The position numbers and the translations under genes are program-made. A model generated the notes under the pieces. The model was given only the letters and a program-made list of their open reading frames with translations. It did not search any database and was not told the DNA's origin. This document shows positions 24,761 to 37,150 of a stretch of DNA of 64,000 bases, one piece after another (within the stretch, counting starts at the first letter, position 1; each line of letters begins with the position of its first letter). Source of the DNA: Mycteria americana (Eukaryota; Chordata; Aves; Ciconiiformes; Ciconiidae); the NCBI RefSeq assembly GCF_035582795.1, contig NC_134372.1:41392316-41456315 (forward strand), written 5' to 3'.

Positions 24761-27700
24761 TAATAGTATGCTAAGACAGGATTTTCTTTCGAAGTTTAGC
24801 ATTTTCTCTTTTGCGTATTTCTTAACTGCATTCAGTGGTGACACGTTATATTCCACATCATTAGGAACTAGCAGAGTGTCAAGAAATGACATTGCTTGGT
24901 ACAGAACAAGTGAAACTAGGAGTTATGCAGAACAGGCTCAAGGCATAAGCAAAGTAAATTGTAGTCTAGGATGGGAGGACAGATCAATCTCATATCCGAG
25001 TAGGCTGGAGTTGACTGCTTCCAGCTCAGCTCTTTTCCTACTCTTGCAACTCCTTCAAACTTCAGCTGTTGCCTTTACCACAGTTATGAATTGGAAAAAT
25101 CCAGTCTCTTGGGACTGCTGCTCTGGTGGTACATCTTTCCTCTGAGCTCTTTTATTTCCTGAAGTAAGAGAAGGCTATAGCTCTTTACCCGTCTTTTTTC
25201 AGTAGCTGGGAAGGATACACAACGTGGAGGAGAAAGGAAGAAAAGCTGTTTCTTCTGCAGAGGGAGTTGGGGATTGGGGGAGGCTTGAAGGTGCACAGTT
25301 GTAGGACAGAAGGCGGATTGAAGGGGTCAGAGGAGCTTATGATCGGGGGGAGAGGGGCAGTTGAGAGGGGAATTTCAGGAGTGAAGTAGGCTGAGGAAGG
25401 ATGGCCTTTAGATGGCTTTGTCTCAATTCTGTGTGAGGTGGTACAAAGAGGACCCAGAGTTCTTGGAGGCAGAAGGATCCTTCCTTCCACCTGTTTGGGT
25501 GGGCAGAGGACATGTCACTCCCTCCTGTTTGGGTCAGCTTTAAGTACCTTCCTGATAATTATTTTGGGAGACCTTCTACTAGGCGCCCAAACAGAAAACA
25601 AACTTCCCTTATTTTAATGGACCCATTTCCATACTGATACAATAGAAATGTTGGTTTGTATTTGTAAGGCCCCTGTATTCTATTCTATATATGGTTAGCT
25701 TTGTCCAACTACCACATTGTAATATATCAGAGTTATGGTAGTTGACACCTCTTAAAGGCTGTCTCCATATTTAGGGGGGTATCTGTTAGGTTTTAGTTAT
25801 CTTTCCACATGTTTCATGGCAACAATGAAAGATCTCTAAAACATGAGGCTGTGGTATCTGCTCTGAAAGGAGTAGCAGCCCAGGGTCTACTGTGTATGCT
25901 CTGACACTTGCTTCAGCGTCCCATTGAAATGCGTATTATTATCAAGAAGCTAATAAAGGATTTCAGAATTTAACCTGAGTCAGTCTCCTAGAGATTATAC
26001 GGCCTCAGCCAGTAAAGCATTTCTATTACTTTGCCATCATTCCAAGAAATATTTTTTTTCTAAAATAACATGCTATTGGTAATATAAGTGCTGCTATTAA
26101 GGACTGAAAATGGTCAAGTGTCCCTTCTTTGACAATGCACTATTATGTAAATATTTTTCAAATGTAAATATTGAATTCAGCAAGTGGGATTTAAGTGTTG
26201 TGTGCCCTAAATTTAAACCATCTCCATAACCAGCTCTGTAGCTGTAAGTACTTATTAGAAATTGCAGTCTTCATATCTTCCATATCTTAATTGCTTTTTA
26301 TCTACATTAAAAGTTAAAAACAAAAACCCCACCTGGTAAACTCACAGCAGACTAGTCTGAAAGCAGTGCATCTTATAATGATAGCATAGTCCAAAGAATC
26401 ATGCTTTGCTGTTAGTTGAGGAACTCTACTGTATCCACTCAATCACTTACTAAAAATGTATACCCTACAAATAAACATAACTCTTTACTTTTAGAGAAGT
26501 CCCCTATTTGTTTCTCTATTTAAGGAAGTAATTTAAAGATTTGATCTTTATAATCATAATTCATCATAAAATTGGTTTAGCTAATATTAATTCTAGGCCT
26601 CATTCCATAGCTCTTGTTCATCTGGAGTGAGAACCTCCTTTACAGTCTGAATTCTGAGTTGGTTTCTAATTGATCATTCTCCCTGCTAGGTCTGCTGTTT
26701 GGTACTGTGTATTTCCAGAGGTGTCCCTTTCCTTTTTGCATAGTCATTATTCTTTCTTAATAGAAGATACAATAAGGAATTCAGGGGAGCCTGGATGTTG
26801 CAACTGTTTCTAAAGCAGGCTGGAAGTTTGGTTTGCAGTTAGGAAAAATAAGTTTAAAGCATGATTCCAAACTTAATCAAAAAGAACTTCCCTTTCAAAT
26901 AATGGCAATACATTTTCTCGTATAAAAATGTAAAACTGGTATTTCTTCTGTCCCAAGAGAACAAGTGAAAAAGTTAAGATAGCGAAACTGCAGCATATAT
27001 TATTTTCCTTAGTGTTGATTGTTCCCAAGCTCTCTGTATTCGTTCTACATGCAGCTCAGCATCACTTACAGAAAGGGCAGAGATCTTGACACACATGTAA
27101 GAAGCAGCCAAAATTGTGATCAGTGAGGAAAGACTTCATACAAAACTAGAATGATCACTGCTGGTGTTTACTCAGAAGACTATTCTGATACTTTGCTTCC
27201 TTCCCTAATTGCTATCATGTGACATGAAGTGTTTTGTCTAAATCCTGTCTCCTGGATGAGAAGGGCGTGCATATCAATACCTTTTCATTGAACTGAATTG
27301 TTTACCAGTTTTTGTTGGAGCGTTGGTTTTGTTTAGTTGTTTTTTTTCCCCTCTTCCCCCAAAAGCCATAGGTGGCTGATTTGTCTGCTGTAAGTCAAAA
27401 CGTAGCATCTTGCCTGATTTACACAACCAAGAGAAATCCTCAACCAGAAAGCAATTGTTGTTAATTAGTATCACGGTGCCTTAAAGACGAGTTGTTGAGT
27501 CTTTTAATTTTGCAAAGTTGATTTTATTTTAATGTCCCTGCAGACTGCTTTCTCCATGAAGTTTAGTAATGTTAATGATAGTAAAGTCATTTGCAATTAC
27601 TGTGATACAACTTTGGTGAAGACAAGCTAAAAGGAGAATTGAGCTAGAAACTAGTGATCCTCTCCTTATTTAGTAGTTGCTTTTATTAATGTAATTTAGT

Positions 27701-27810
27701 TGAAGGGGAATCTATGAGATGCCTTGGGGTAGTAAGTTCAGATGTTTACCTAAAATCAAATCAGTCACCTGAATTTTCTGACACACACAATACTTCAGTG
27801 TGGTGAAATT

Positions 27811-27861
27811 GTGGGCCAGGTTCTCTGCTTCAGTTAACTTGACTTGACCTCACTGGAGTTG
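27811..27861 (-). repeat. Relic of ancient amniote LINE/SINE tail
   Basis: The plus strand reads GGGCCAGGTTCTCTGCTTCA, then GTTAACTTGACTTG and ACCTCACTGGAGTT. This follows in order the common turtle/crocodilian repeat segment that starts GGGCCAGATTCTGCTCTCAG and continues with the 'ttacac ... ggagtt' part. It is mutated throughout. The family name and sense strand are uncertain. Confidence 0.45.
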
Positions 27862-28116
27862 GAAAATTTATTAGTTATGGTGCTTCCAAAGTGACTTCCA
27901 GGTCCCATTATTTTCTAAGGAAATACTCATCAAAGTCCTGATCTGTTTTGAATAGGAACCCACTTGGCAGAAGAGAGATCATGTACTACCCGCTCCCTCA
28001 TGTTTTAAGAACATGCACTATATAGCAATAACTTCTCATTGGTTTCTGAACGTGTAGCGTGCTCTGCCACGAAGTCCAGCTTGCTGATACTCATCCTAGC
28101 ATTGTGAGGCTTCATA

Positions 28117-28138
28117 TTTTTTTTTTTTTTTTTTTTTT
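28117..28138 (+). repeat. Poly-T run (22)
   Basis: An uninterrupted T run is immediately followed by AGCCATGG. The run plus AG imitates a splice acceptor, but no exon-like frame or donor supports one. Confidence 0.95.
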
Positions 28139-29398
28139 AGCCATGGTCTAACCTGGGATAACAGATTAAGCAGTGATATTTGTGTAAAAAGTGAAAGGGC
28201 TCATGCCATTTTAAGCAATCTTAAGTTTTTAGCTGTCTCTGATGTATGACTGTGTTCTGCGATAGTCATCTTGCTTTTCAGTGTGAGGGGAAAAAGGCTG
28301 TAATTATTAGTATTTCCAGAGGTTTTGGCTTTATAAATATCGTTCATGTAGTAGAAGTTGTTATATCCAACTTACTTAGCTGAAGAGTCATTAGTTGCTT
28401 GAAAAATGTAAAAGCCATTTTCCTTTTATGAGCCAGATTAAGCCATGAAGGAGTGCAACAGTGTGGCGGCAGCTTTGGCTCTGCTCTGCTCTTACCGCTG
28501 ATAGAGCAGCTGCCCTCCCTGAGCTGGGGAGAAGGAGATGGAGAAGCCTCCAAAGAAAGGCAGGAACGTAGCAAAGGAAAGATCAATGAGTCTTTATCAT
28601 TCACTGAGCTCTTCCAGGATAGAACAGTTATACTTGCATATATAAGGACTTGGGAAATGTTAAGTACTTCGTAGTTCAACAGTAACTCAATTTTTAGAAA
28701 TACTTACTTAAAAAACCAGTAATACTGGCTACTCAGAAGGCAGCATTATAGTTGTCCTTCTTTTCACTTGCAATCTGAGAAGTCAAATGAAATAAAAGGA
28801 CTGTTTTTAAGTGCATTATTAGATGAATACCATGTAATTTAGTGTTCTCTGTTAAATGTTAGACGTCAAGGCAGCTTATATTGATGATAATTTAGTTAAT
28901 TAACCAAGACTTTCTTTTCGTAGTAGTTTGACACCCAATAAGCAGTAGTAAACATATTGTGATTTAAAACCTGATGCTTTCTGTTAAGGTTCTGTACAGT
29001 TGTTTCTTCAAAACTAACAAATATAGAGAAAAGCAAAAAGGTGAATCAAGGCTAATCCTCAGAGTACTAATAGGTATATATTAAATAGCTTGTATGACCC
29101 TTCCTTTGCGCATAAATTTATGACTGAACTGGACATTGAGCCTGTCGCTAGAAAGGTGCATAGGGCCCAGATGCTGGATCCCGTGGTCCGTTTGTATATT
29201 TGAGCACTTCCCATCGATTTGGTGCAACCTGTACTGGAGCACGGAGTTCATAGTAAGCCCTGTTCATTGAACAGCTATCCTGAGAGAGTGTGTAATTGAT
29301 ACTGCGTATTTTTTTTACCCTGGGTATGTGTTTTTTATAAAATCAGTCTTGGTTCTGGAGCCTTGGCAAAGGTTAAAGGCACTACCTGGTGTCTCTTC

Positions 29399-29425
29399 AA
29401 AAAAAAAAAAAAAACCACACACACA
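29399..29425 (+). repeat. Poly-A run followed by CA-rich stretch
   Basis: Sixteen A residues are followed by CCACACACACA. It belongs to the recurrent A/C-rich low-complexity class. Confidence 0.9.
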
Positions 29426-29793
29426 AAAAGAAATGGGACATTGGCCTTTGACTTCCAATTATATAGGGTTTTGAACAAAGTGCATTGATATCTTCCTAAT
29501 TTAGAAATATTTTATAGTGTATATTTTAGAATGAATTGGTATTTTTTCATAAGCAATCCTCCTGTTCCCATTTAAAAAAAAGAGCAAACCTGTAATATTG
29601 TCACTGAAGGCCACATTGACACCAGATAGTATCAGCTGGATAGCTCTCATGTGCTGTGTTCTGCAGCAAGTATTTGTGGGATGGAGGCCTAAAGCAGAAA
29701 AAGCAAACACTAGATACTGGAGGGACAGGTCATGTGAAGTGACAAGGGGACACTGGATGCTTAAAATTTGATAGGTTCTTAGGAGAGGGGAAA

Positions 29794-29832
29794 AAAAACT
29801 GAAACAAAACAAAAAAAACCCACAAAAACCCC
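29794..29832 (+). repeat. A/C-rich low-complexity tract
   Basis: A runs alternate with C or CC, ending in AAAAACCCC. It is similar in structure to the tracts at 7660, 50,011, 52,651, 61,111 and 62,360. Confidence 0.85.
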
Positions 29833-31481
29833 AGAATCTTAGGGCCCTTGATTAAGAAAAATAGTGTGAAGAGACTTCAAGGTTATCCTGAGACCAAATA
29901 TCTCTCAAGCATCCTGTGACAATACTGTATTATGCTTTCCCTTTGAATTAGCTACCTGATCTGATCGCTTTTTTCTTCCAAAGGTCCAGCAAGGCATCTA
30001 AATCATTTGCACTCAACTATTCTCAGTTGTATAAATATTTGATGACATGAAGTCCTGTGGGCACTGCAATAATTATACAAATTGTAATGCTAATCCTTGG
30101 TATCAATAATGCCTTTGGAGAAAATAGCATTATATACTTCGCTCCCAGAGAATAATAACAATATTAACGCAGCACTGACACTTGGCAGAACTGCTTCCCC
30201 AGCCTATGTTCACTTGGCAATTGGAATTGCAAAGAAGCATAGAAAGCACACATTTCTGGCTGCAGTTCTGCTTCCAGAGTGGCAGAAAGAATTTGGCATT
30301 TAATGATATGCAGAGTGTTGTTCCTGTTTGATTGTAGTATACTATACATGCCTTGGAGCATGACTTAAAGTAATTTAACAACTGGAATAACAGGCATTTG
30401 GGAAGAAACTAATTTCATACGAAGGCAGATTACAGACACTAGGCTTGTTCATAAAAATGTTGCCTTGTCATGCTATATGAAGTTGGATATCAAGCTAGCA
30501 AGATGATGATGTGGGGGGCAACATTGCTCGGTTCAGAGTGGGTGAGATCCACTTGACAAAATAACATAATTAGCGAAATGTAAACATTCTAGCTCACCTG
30601 CTTTACAGACCCATATCAAGGATGAATGAAATGATTTCCCCCCTCCTTAACATTTCTCTGAGTATCAGTTTGGACTCTTGCATACTAGTTCTGCATTACT
30701 CCATGGCTACCCATCGCTGCCTGCTTCCTCTATTTTATTAACTTGGAGAAGGAACTGTATCAGTTGAAGTGAGAAGTGATTTTGGTTTTGGAGTCCACTT
30801 GCTTCTCAGCTATTTTGCTGGTAGACTTGTCAAATTGAAGAATCGTCAATAACTGTTATCCATATGTGCTGGAAACATAGCTGAAGCTGCTAGTGTGGTT
30901 GAGTAGTTCACAGTGAATCTGGAAAGACAGGAGGAAAAAAAAGTAGTAGCAGCCTCTATTACTATCTCTCAATGTGTGTCATTCCCCATGCCAGAGCTGC
31001 ATCTGGAGAGCTAAAGGCTTACAATTCAGCTTCCACCTCTTCATACCTGAATGTGGAGGATAGAGGCTGGAGGAGAGCTGGATTTTAGAACTGTCAGATT
31101 TTTTTCCTTTCCAGTCTTCCTCAAACTAGTCTGACTTATTTTTATGCCAGGAAAAGAATGAGGAGAAAATTGGAAGTCGTATGGTGTGTCGCAGGAGAGC
31201 TTGGATAGAGGTCATTGGGTTGAGAGTCTTAAAGCGCTGCCCTTGATGTTGTCATCAGTGTGGTTAAGGATTCTGTATTTAGGCGATTACCTACCTGAAT
31301 AAAATCTGTGGTTGTTTTTGACACGCTCAGCACTAATTAAGGCAGAACCCCAAATTTCTCTTCAGATAGCGCATGTAAATCCCAGTTCTTAATCTTTCAT
31401 ATTCCACAAGATCGTTATAAGAGCTTCGGGATTTTTGAAGTATAACTCTGAGGTTGAAATTATTTTAAAAATAGAAATTAT

Positions 31482-31625
31482 TTGCACTTCTTTAGCAGCT
31501 TCCATCCAAGAAATTAAAGTGCTTTACCAGCCATAATAAAGTAAGCCACATAACATAGCTGTGAAGTAAGAAAGGGATATAACTAATTCCCTTCTTGCCG
31601 TGGGAAAAATGACGTAGCAAAAATT
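31482..31625 (-). repeat. Relic of ancient amniote MIR-like SINE (3' half)
   Basis: The plus strand carries, in order, TTTAGCAGCTTCCATCCAAG, AAATTAAAGTGCTTTACCAG, a central part with ATAGCTGTGAAGTAAG, and GGGATATAAC. This follows the reverse complement of the widespread amniote SINE tail 'gcgccttccatccaaggatctcaaagcgctttac ... ccctgtgaggtaggtaa'. The TTCCATCCAAG and AAAGTGCTTTAC blocks are nearly intact. It is non-functional. This is the half of the element that complements the one at 9664-9776. The family was recalled, not searched. Confidence 0.65.
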
Positions 31626-33295
31626 GCAAAGTCAAACCTTCTGAGGAAAGACAAACCAATTTTTTTCTACTATGTATATTTCCTATTCTTTCTCTGTGTT
31701 CACATATCTTATGATGTAGCTCTAAATGATTATATGAAATACCTTTCTGTGACATGCGTATGTATCCTTACGGAACACATAGGATAACCATATAAAATAG
31801 GGTAGAAATAATTTGGAAAAATCAATATAACCCAGCCTTCAATCAGTGGACTTTACAATTCCTTGATATGTTATATGTTTAAACATGAGCTATACAGTAT
31901 AAATACATAATGATTTCTGTATGTGGAGATAATTTTACTCTGGCACAGAAAAAACTTATCAAGTGTCAATTCAATATTCCCTTTAAACTGAATCTTAGGA
32001 AGTTACATCCCATTTCTGTGTCCCGTACTGGCTACCGTTTATCTCTCACTATGGTGACTTTATGTTAGGATGTCTTGCTTAAAAAAACTAAATACTTTTT
32101 AAATCAAGTAAGAAATGGAGAATTAAGACTGAAAGTGATATCTTCTTGCCATTTCTGTGTTACTTTTCAGACTCCAACATGTCTGACAATGCAATCTGAC
32201 AAGTGCAGTAGGAGGTGGGTGTTATATCCTATTCTGAATTTCGTTACAGTGCCATTTTTGGTGAATATTACTTAAGTTCTATGTAACACCTCTTCTGAAA
32301 CATTAGAATTCAATGGTATAATGAAATTCATAGTAGAACAAGCCAATGCTCATTTGAGACCTGTTTATCATATTCCCTTCAGTTAAATAAAAAAGATCAT
32401 TTAGGAAATGTTTTAGGTAAAATTATGGATTAGTGTTCTACTTATTCATGCTTAAAATTGAGTTCTATTTCAGCTGTGGTGGCCAATAAATCTGGTATTT
32501 TAGGAGCTTTTTTCCACATTAGTTCTTAAAGTTCATTGTGTGTCAGTAAGTGATCCTTTTTCTGCATTTTGGCAACTAATCTCTGATCAAAGGAATATAA
32601 AAACCTAAACATCAAAGGTGCTTCTTAAGGGTTTACAAATCTCTGCTTTCTTCTGTATCACAGAATATGGGTGCTAGTTTTGAGGATACTGCATTTTATC
32701 TTGGGGTGGGGGAAAAAAAGTCTTCAGTCACTTAAGCAATATCAGATTTACTGGTAATTTTCATCTTTGTATACTATATTAGCTTTTCCACTTCTTCAGC
32801 AGAGCCATCTGGACAATAGGCTGCAATAAAGACTGCATTGAAGATAATTATATTAATTCACACAAAAAGGTGTTATTTCACCAAAAATTAACATTGTTAA
32901 AAATTCTAGTATGACGTTCAATTACTGAAAAAAAGCAGCAGAATTGACTAGACTAAAAGCATATCAAAACAAGTGCAGCAGAGAAATCCATAAAAAGAAG
33001 GAAATTAACAGAAGTCGTATAAACATCAGCGGTTGAATGCTGGTCATCTCCCCTGTCGCTGGCAGTAACTGAACATGTTGGTGTCCATGGTTTGGTAGCA
33101 AAATTTTGCAGGATATTTAATTTTATTTTTTTTTAACTTGTTGTGTATGTCTTTTCTATTCATTTCTTGCTCCTTTGTTTGGGAACTTTACCATTATGTG
33201 AAAATCTGAACATACACAAATACCAGTACATTTACCAAAATTGTAGGCATGAAGGAACATGGCAACAGTGTGTGACTCTGTGCATGCTGTTTGAT

Positions 33296-33307
33296 GGGGG
33301 GGGGGGG
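33296..33307 (+). repeat. Poly-G run (12)
   Basis: The G run is uninterrupted. It could fold as a G-quadruplex by itself with single-nucleotide loops, and it is a likely assembly or sequencing trouble spot. Confidence 0.9.
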
Positions 33308-34530
33308 AGCAGTGGGATCCTCAAGACTGATGTTGTCCTATTAATGAAAAAGCTAAGTGTTTGTCAGAAGAAAGCAACCTGTCTAAATCTTAGGGTTAGT
33401 TATGTGGTATATATGTGCTGTCTTTATTATTAGAATCTCTAACGGATCTCAATAGTGTTTTCAGTCAGCTGTGCTTTTTTGAAGATGTTCAGTGAAAACC
33501 CTCTATAAATCCTATGCTTTCTGCCAAACTTATTGTGTTGTGATGTTTGCTAGTGTGCTTTGCCACGGCACTGCATTTCTAAAAGCATACATGATCAAAA
33601 ATCTACCATCCATGTAACAAAAATACATATAAAACCATTGAGGAAGAACACTTATTTCACAGGTCAGGTGAGATCTCAGTCTGTAAGACTCTGATCTCAT
33701 TTCCCTTCCTTTTTACAAAGCTCAAGTGTGGTCTCTGGACTAGTTTCTTTGACTTTTCTGCTCTTTTTGAACTCTTCCCTTTTCTCACTTTCCACTGGAC
33801 ACAGTCCAGCATGTCTTCTTCTGCTCTCCTCTTGTTACTAACTATTGCTGGTACTTTTTATGATTATTCTGCCTCTCTCACCCAATCCATGGGATTTCCA
33901 CTTCTTCTCCCTCCTTCTTTCCTGCAAGGGATTCTTCCTAGTGTTGTGGTATTGGGTTTTTAATTTATTCTGAATTTGCCGATATCATCTTTTGGGTTCA
34001 ATCTTCCACCTACCCCCCTGCTCTCCTGCCATAGTACTATGTGACAGATCCCTTTTCTACATAGGCATAGGAAAGAGGGACATTTAGTCCTGGTGGTTTG
34101 AAGTAGCTTGTCTGTGCATTTCCAGCTTGTAGCTGGTGGTACATCTGTATTGCCTCTACATGCAGGAGTGAACTCCATTCAGGAGAACACTTGCTTAAAC
34201 CAAAATTGTGACAGGTCATCACTTCGTACTCATGGAAGAATAAATAATAAAGGAGATAGTAACGATCAATGGCTGCAAAGAGGATCTGCAGCTAAAACAT
34301 ACCGATAGGGACCTATGACAGACTGCAATCTGCTTGTATGAAGCATTGACAAGGAGATTATTTACTGTGTTTCTGAATGAAACCGTAGATTGACCCAACT
34401 GTGCCAGGTACAGATTTTTAGGAGGTCTGTGGAGTCCGCATAATTGTTCAATGTAATGGCAGAGAATTCTGCATGAAGCAGCTACATGGCTCTTCCCTCC
34501 TGATTGCTGTTGTCCTTGAAAGTGGTGTTA

Positions 34531-34598
34531 AAACCCCCATTGATCTGCATGGGAACTCAGCTGGACTAGCTCCAAATGCTTTTGAAAGTCCTGCTGGT
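34531..34598 (+). repeat. Relic of ancient amniote repeat
   Basis: The segment reads CCCCCATTGATCTGCATGGG, AACTCAGCTGGACTAGCTCC and AAATGCTTTTGAAAGTCCTG. It parallels a common reptilian repeat string of the form 'attgatttcaatgggagtt aggcgcctaaatgcttttgaaaatc'. The ATTGAT...TGGGAA and TGCTTTTGAAA blocks match best. The identification is by memory and the family is not certain. Confidence 0.4.
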
Positions 34599-36349
34599 TT
34601 TCCCTACACTTTGATGATTTATCCCATCTATTCTAAAGGGCAATTTCAATCTCTAATGGATGCCATCGGAATTTTCAAATGAGGCACCTTTTAAAATGTG
34701 GAAATAGCTTGGAGAATAATTCCTGGTAAAGTAAACGTTGAGTGTTAGCTTTTTGTTGTTGCTGTGCAGAAAAATACAGTTTTGCTTGGGGTCGATAAGA
34801 GATTGAAAAGTGTGGTTAATAATAAAAGCTGAAGTGGGAGTTACTTTAATAATGGGATGTCATGTGTAAGCCTATAAAATAAATAGTAATTATCACATTT
34901 GAGAAACTACTCTGTTAGAATTTGTATTGCTCTTGACAGCTTCATCTGTACATCAAGCCTTTTTGGATTATGCGCTTTCTTGTTCTTAATGCGCAAACAA
35001 ATGAAACAGAAATTCTTACCCTGATAGAAGGTGTTGATTTCAACAAAACCTAAACAAAAATAGATAAAAGAGAGCCGGTATAGCAGACTGCAGGATTATT
35101 TCTTGCTAATGCATTTTGCTATTACAAAACAAGATGAAAAACATAGCTATAGTTTTATTATTTATGTTTTTCCTCCACCTTCTATATGGTACATGTTGAA
35201 GGAGGTGGATATTACATATTACATAGCCCAAATCACAGCAGTTTTATGAGCAGTAGTGAATTCAGAATAAAACTCCATAGTTTTTGCAAAGAAATGGTAA
35301 TGTGTTGTGTTTGTGAATCCATAAACTTTGGTATATCAAATTTGGAAGAGATGGTGAGCATTCATGATATTCTTACTCTTTTTTTTTTTTCTCTCTACCC
35401 CCACACACTCACCATTTAAGGAAAATTCCAGCAATATTTGTCCTTTGAGGAAAGGGGTTTTTTTTATATATAATGTAGTATATTATTAGAACTATAGAAT
35501 TTTTTCAAATACTCACAGCAAATATATCCAAGAAAGTAATCTACAGCTGTTTGCCATATCTTTTTAATAAGTTTTATTTAAATACTTGTATTTTTTTGGT
35601 CAGCATTTATAATGGGATTTACATGTTCTTTGCATTTTTTAGGAAGATTGAAAGTGTAACACTCTTTCCAACAATATAAAACATTCTTTCTCTTATCAAA
35701 AAGAACTTCATCGGTACCTAACTCAGAAGAACACGCTCCAAAGCGTATTTACTTTGGTACTAAATAACATACTTGGCTATAAAGATAAAACTAATTTCAA
35801 TAGCTATTTAAAGGTATGTAACTTATCTTCTACGCATCAGTTCTGAATTTAGTCTTCTGAGGGTCAGACTTGGAGTCAGTGTGTGTCAAGAAACAGGAAA
35901 ATAAAAGTTAAATCAAGGGAAGTAAGGAGCAGAAGAGTTGCTAGAATCTTGTTACACTGTCCCTTGAAAGAGTTTTTTATTTTGTTCTCTTATATGGGGC
36001 AATAAGTTCCTGTAATCAGAACTAGTCTGTGAAACCGAGGTGTTACGCGTAAAGAGGACGTAGGGCACGCACTAGATGCATGGATTCGCAAATCTGAATC
36101 ACTGCATCAGGTGCGACTGAGGAAAGCTATTTTCAGTAAAAGTTATTTCAGCGTGCTGACTTCATTCACAGTGATGTTAATGGCCAAACTATTGATTTTG
36201 ACATTAGCAGGATTCCAGACTTCTTTACGGTTTTATCTGAATCTTAGCCGTGTTGTTCGTAGGCAAGCTCTGATGCCAAGGAAAGAAGGGAGACGTACCT
36301 GCCCAGCGCAGCAAGTCAGGTGCTCGTTTTTAAAAAAGCACCGGAGGAG

Positions 36350-36565
36350 CAGCACGGCACAGCAGAAGCCCTACTGATGGAGCTGTTGGAACTCTGCACG
36401 GTGCTGGGGCGGGAGGGAGCCCCGCCGCTCGGCAGCAGAGCGGGCACCCCGGGCGCGGGGGCCGGCGGCGCGGCCCCGCCCTGCGGCCCTGCAGCCCTGC
36501 AGTCTTGCCCGCCCTGAGGCGGCAGGGCGGTGTCCAGGGCCTGCACGGCCACCGCGGCTTGGTAA
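36350..36565. promoter_or_regulatory. Short isolated CpG island
   Basis: About 215 bp is strongly GC-rich with many CpGs, set abruptly in AT-rich DNA. Dense clusters include CCGGGCGCGGGGGCCGGCGG near 36,449. Open frames through it in several frames and both strands (Gly/Ala/Pro- or Arg-rich) reflect the base composition and are not evidence of a gene. It could be an alternative promoter, an orphan CpG island acting as an enhancer, or the remnant of a GC-rich exon. No TATA box, splice site or coding frame decides between these. Confidence 0.6.
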
Positions 36566-36599
36566 AGCGGAAGCGGCAGGGTTTCATTCCGAAATCTGT

Positions 36600-37150
36600 T
36601 TGTCATCCTGCTTCGGCACAAATTTAAGTGAAATTAATCACAGCAACACCGTCGCAATCGCGAGGTTGGCACTGCCTGCAACTGGTGCGAAAATGCTGCC
36701 TGTCACCACCTAGTTGCAAGTGTGTTTGCGGGCCTCTGACAAGGCCTGCAGTCGCTTTGGCGGCGCTTAGGTAATAGCGATATTGCAAAAGACTGTTTGC
36801 AATTCCCTGGCAATCTCATTACAGCCCGAGGCTTTGCTGCAGCAGAGATCCTTTTTGGATAAGGAAAATGTTTGAGCTAAACTTTTAATGCAAAGCCGGA
36901 AAGTGAGAGGCATTTTATTTAAGCAGCCAGGGCATACGTGCCGGTAGGCTGGCTGCAGCACCATTCAGCTGTAATCCAAGTGCAGCACCTCAGCTACTCG
37001 TTTTTCACCACGGCACCGGCCGTCGGCCCCCAGTTCAGGAGTGAGGTATAGTCAGATGTTCATACGCCGGGGAATATGGCACTGCATGTTGATCACGCTG
37101 AGCAGGGAGGGGATCAGGGCCAAGCAGCGCAGATGGCACAATGGTCCGTA
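36600..37150. promoter_or_regulatory. CpG-retaining, possibly constrained flank of the 36.4-kb island
   Basis: The 550 bp after the small island keep scattered CpGs (for example ACCGTCGCAATCGCGAGG near 36,647 and GTCGCTTTGGCGGCGC near 36,752). There is complex AT/GC-mixed sequence at 36,780-36,960. CpG retention suggests low germline methylation, as at active regulatory DNA. No promoter motif or exon could be fixed. The role is inferred. Confidence 0.35.

Larger units (their letters stand above)
24761..31480. other. Gene-free stretch with purine-rich tract and simple repeats
   Basis: No gene is supported. A 125-codon plus-strand frame at 24,768-25,145 and a 101-codon minus-strand frame at 25,185-25,490 do not resemble known proteins. 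The second is an artefact of a long purine-rich plus strand at about 25,200-25,400. That strand has several G runs, for example GGGGGGAGAGGGG near 25,345, which could form non-B structures. Homopolymers lie at 28,117-28,138 and 29,399-29,414. Confidence 0.6.
31626..36340. other. Gene-free AT-rich stretch
   Basis: No gene is supported. A pyrimidine-rich segment at about 33,695-33,950 and a 12-G run at 33,296-33,307 are the notable compositional features. Overlapping short frames around 34,000-34,300 on both strands are unrelated to each other and unrecognised. CpG rises towards 36,000, leading into the island at 36,350. Confidence 0.65.

Noticed and set aside
24768..25145. 125-codon plus-strand open frame
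   Set aside because: There is no recognisable motif, and no promoter, splice site or conservation evidence. A single frame of this length in 64 kb of two-strand sequence is not surprising.
28117..28150. Poly-T run plus AG as a splice acceptor
   Set aside because: The run is a homopolymer. No donor or protein-like frame follows within a normal exon length.
36316..36621. Overlapping open frames in the 36.4-kb CpG patch
   Set aside because: Several frames on both strands are open together, as expected from base composition. None is recognisable.
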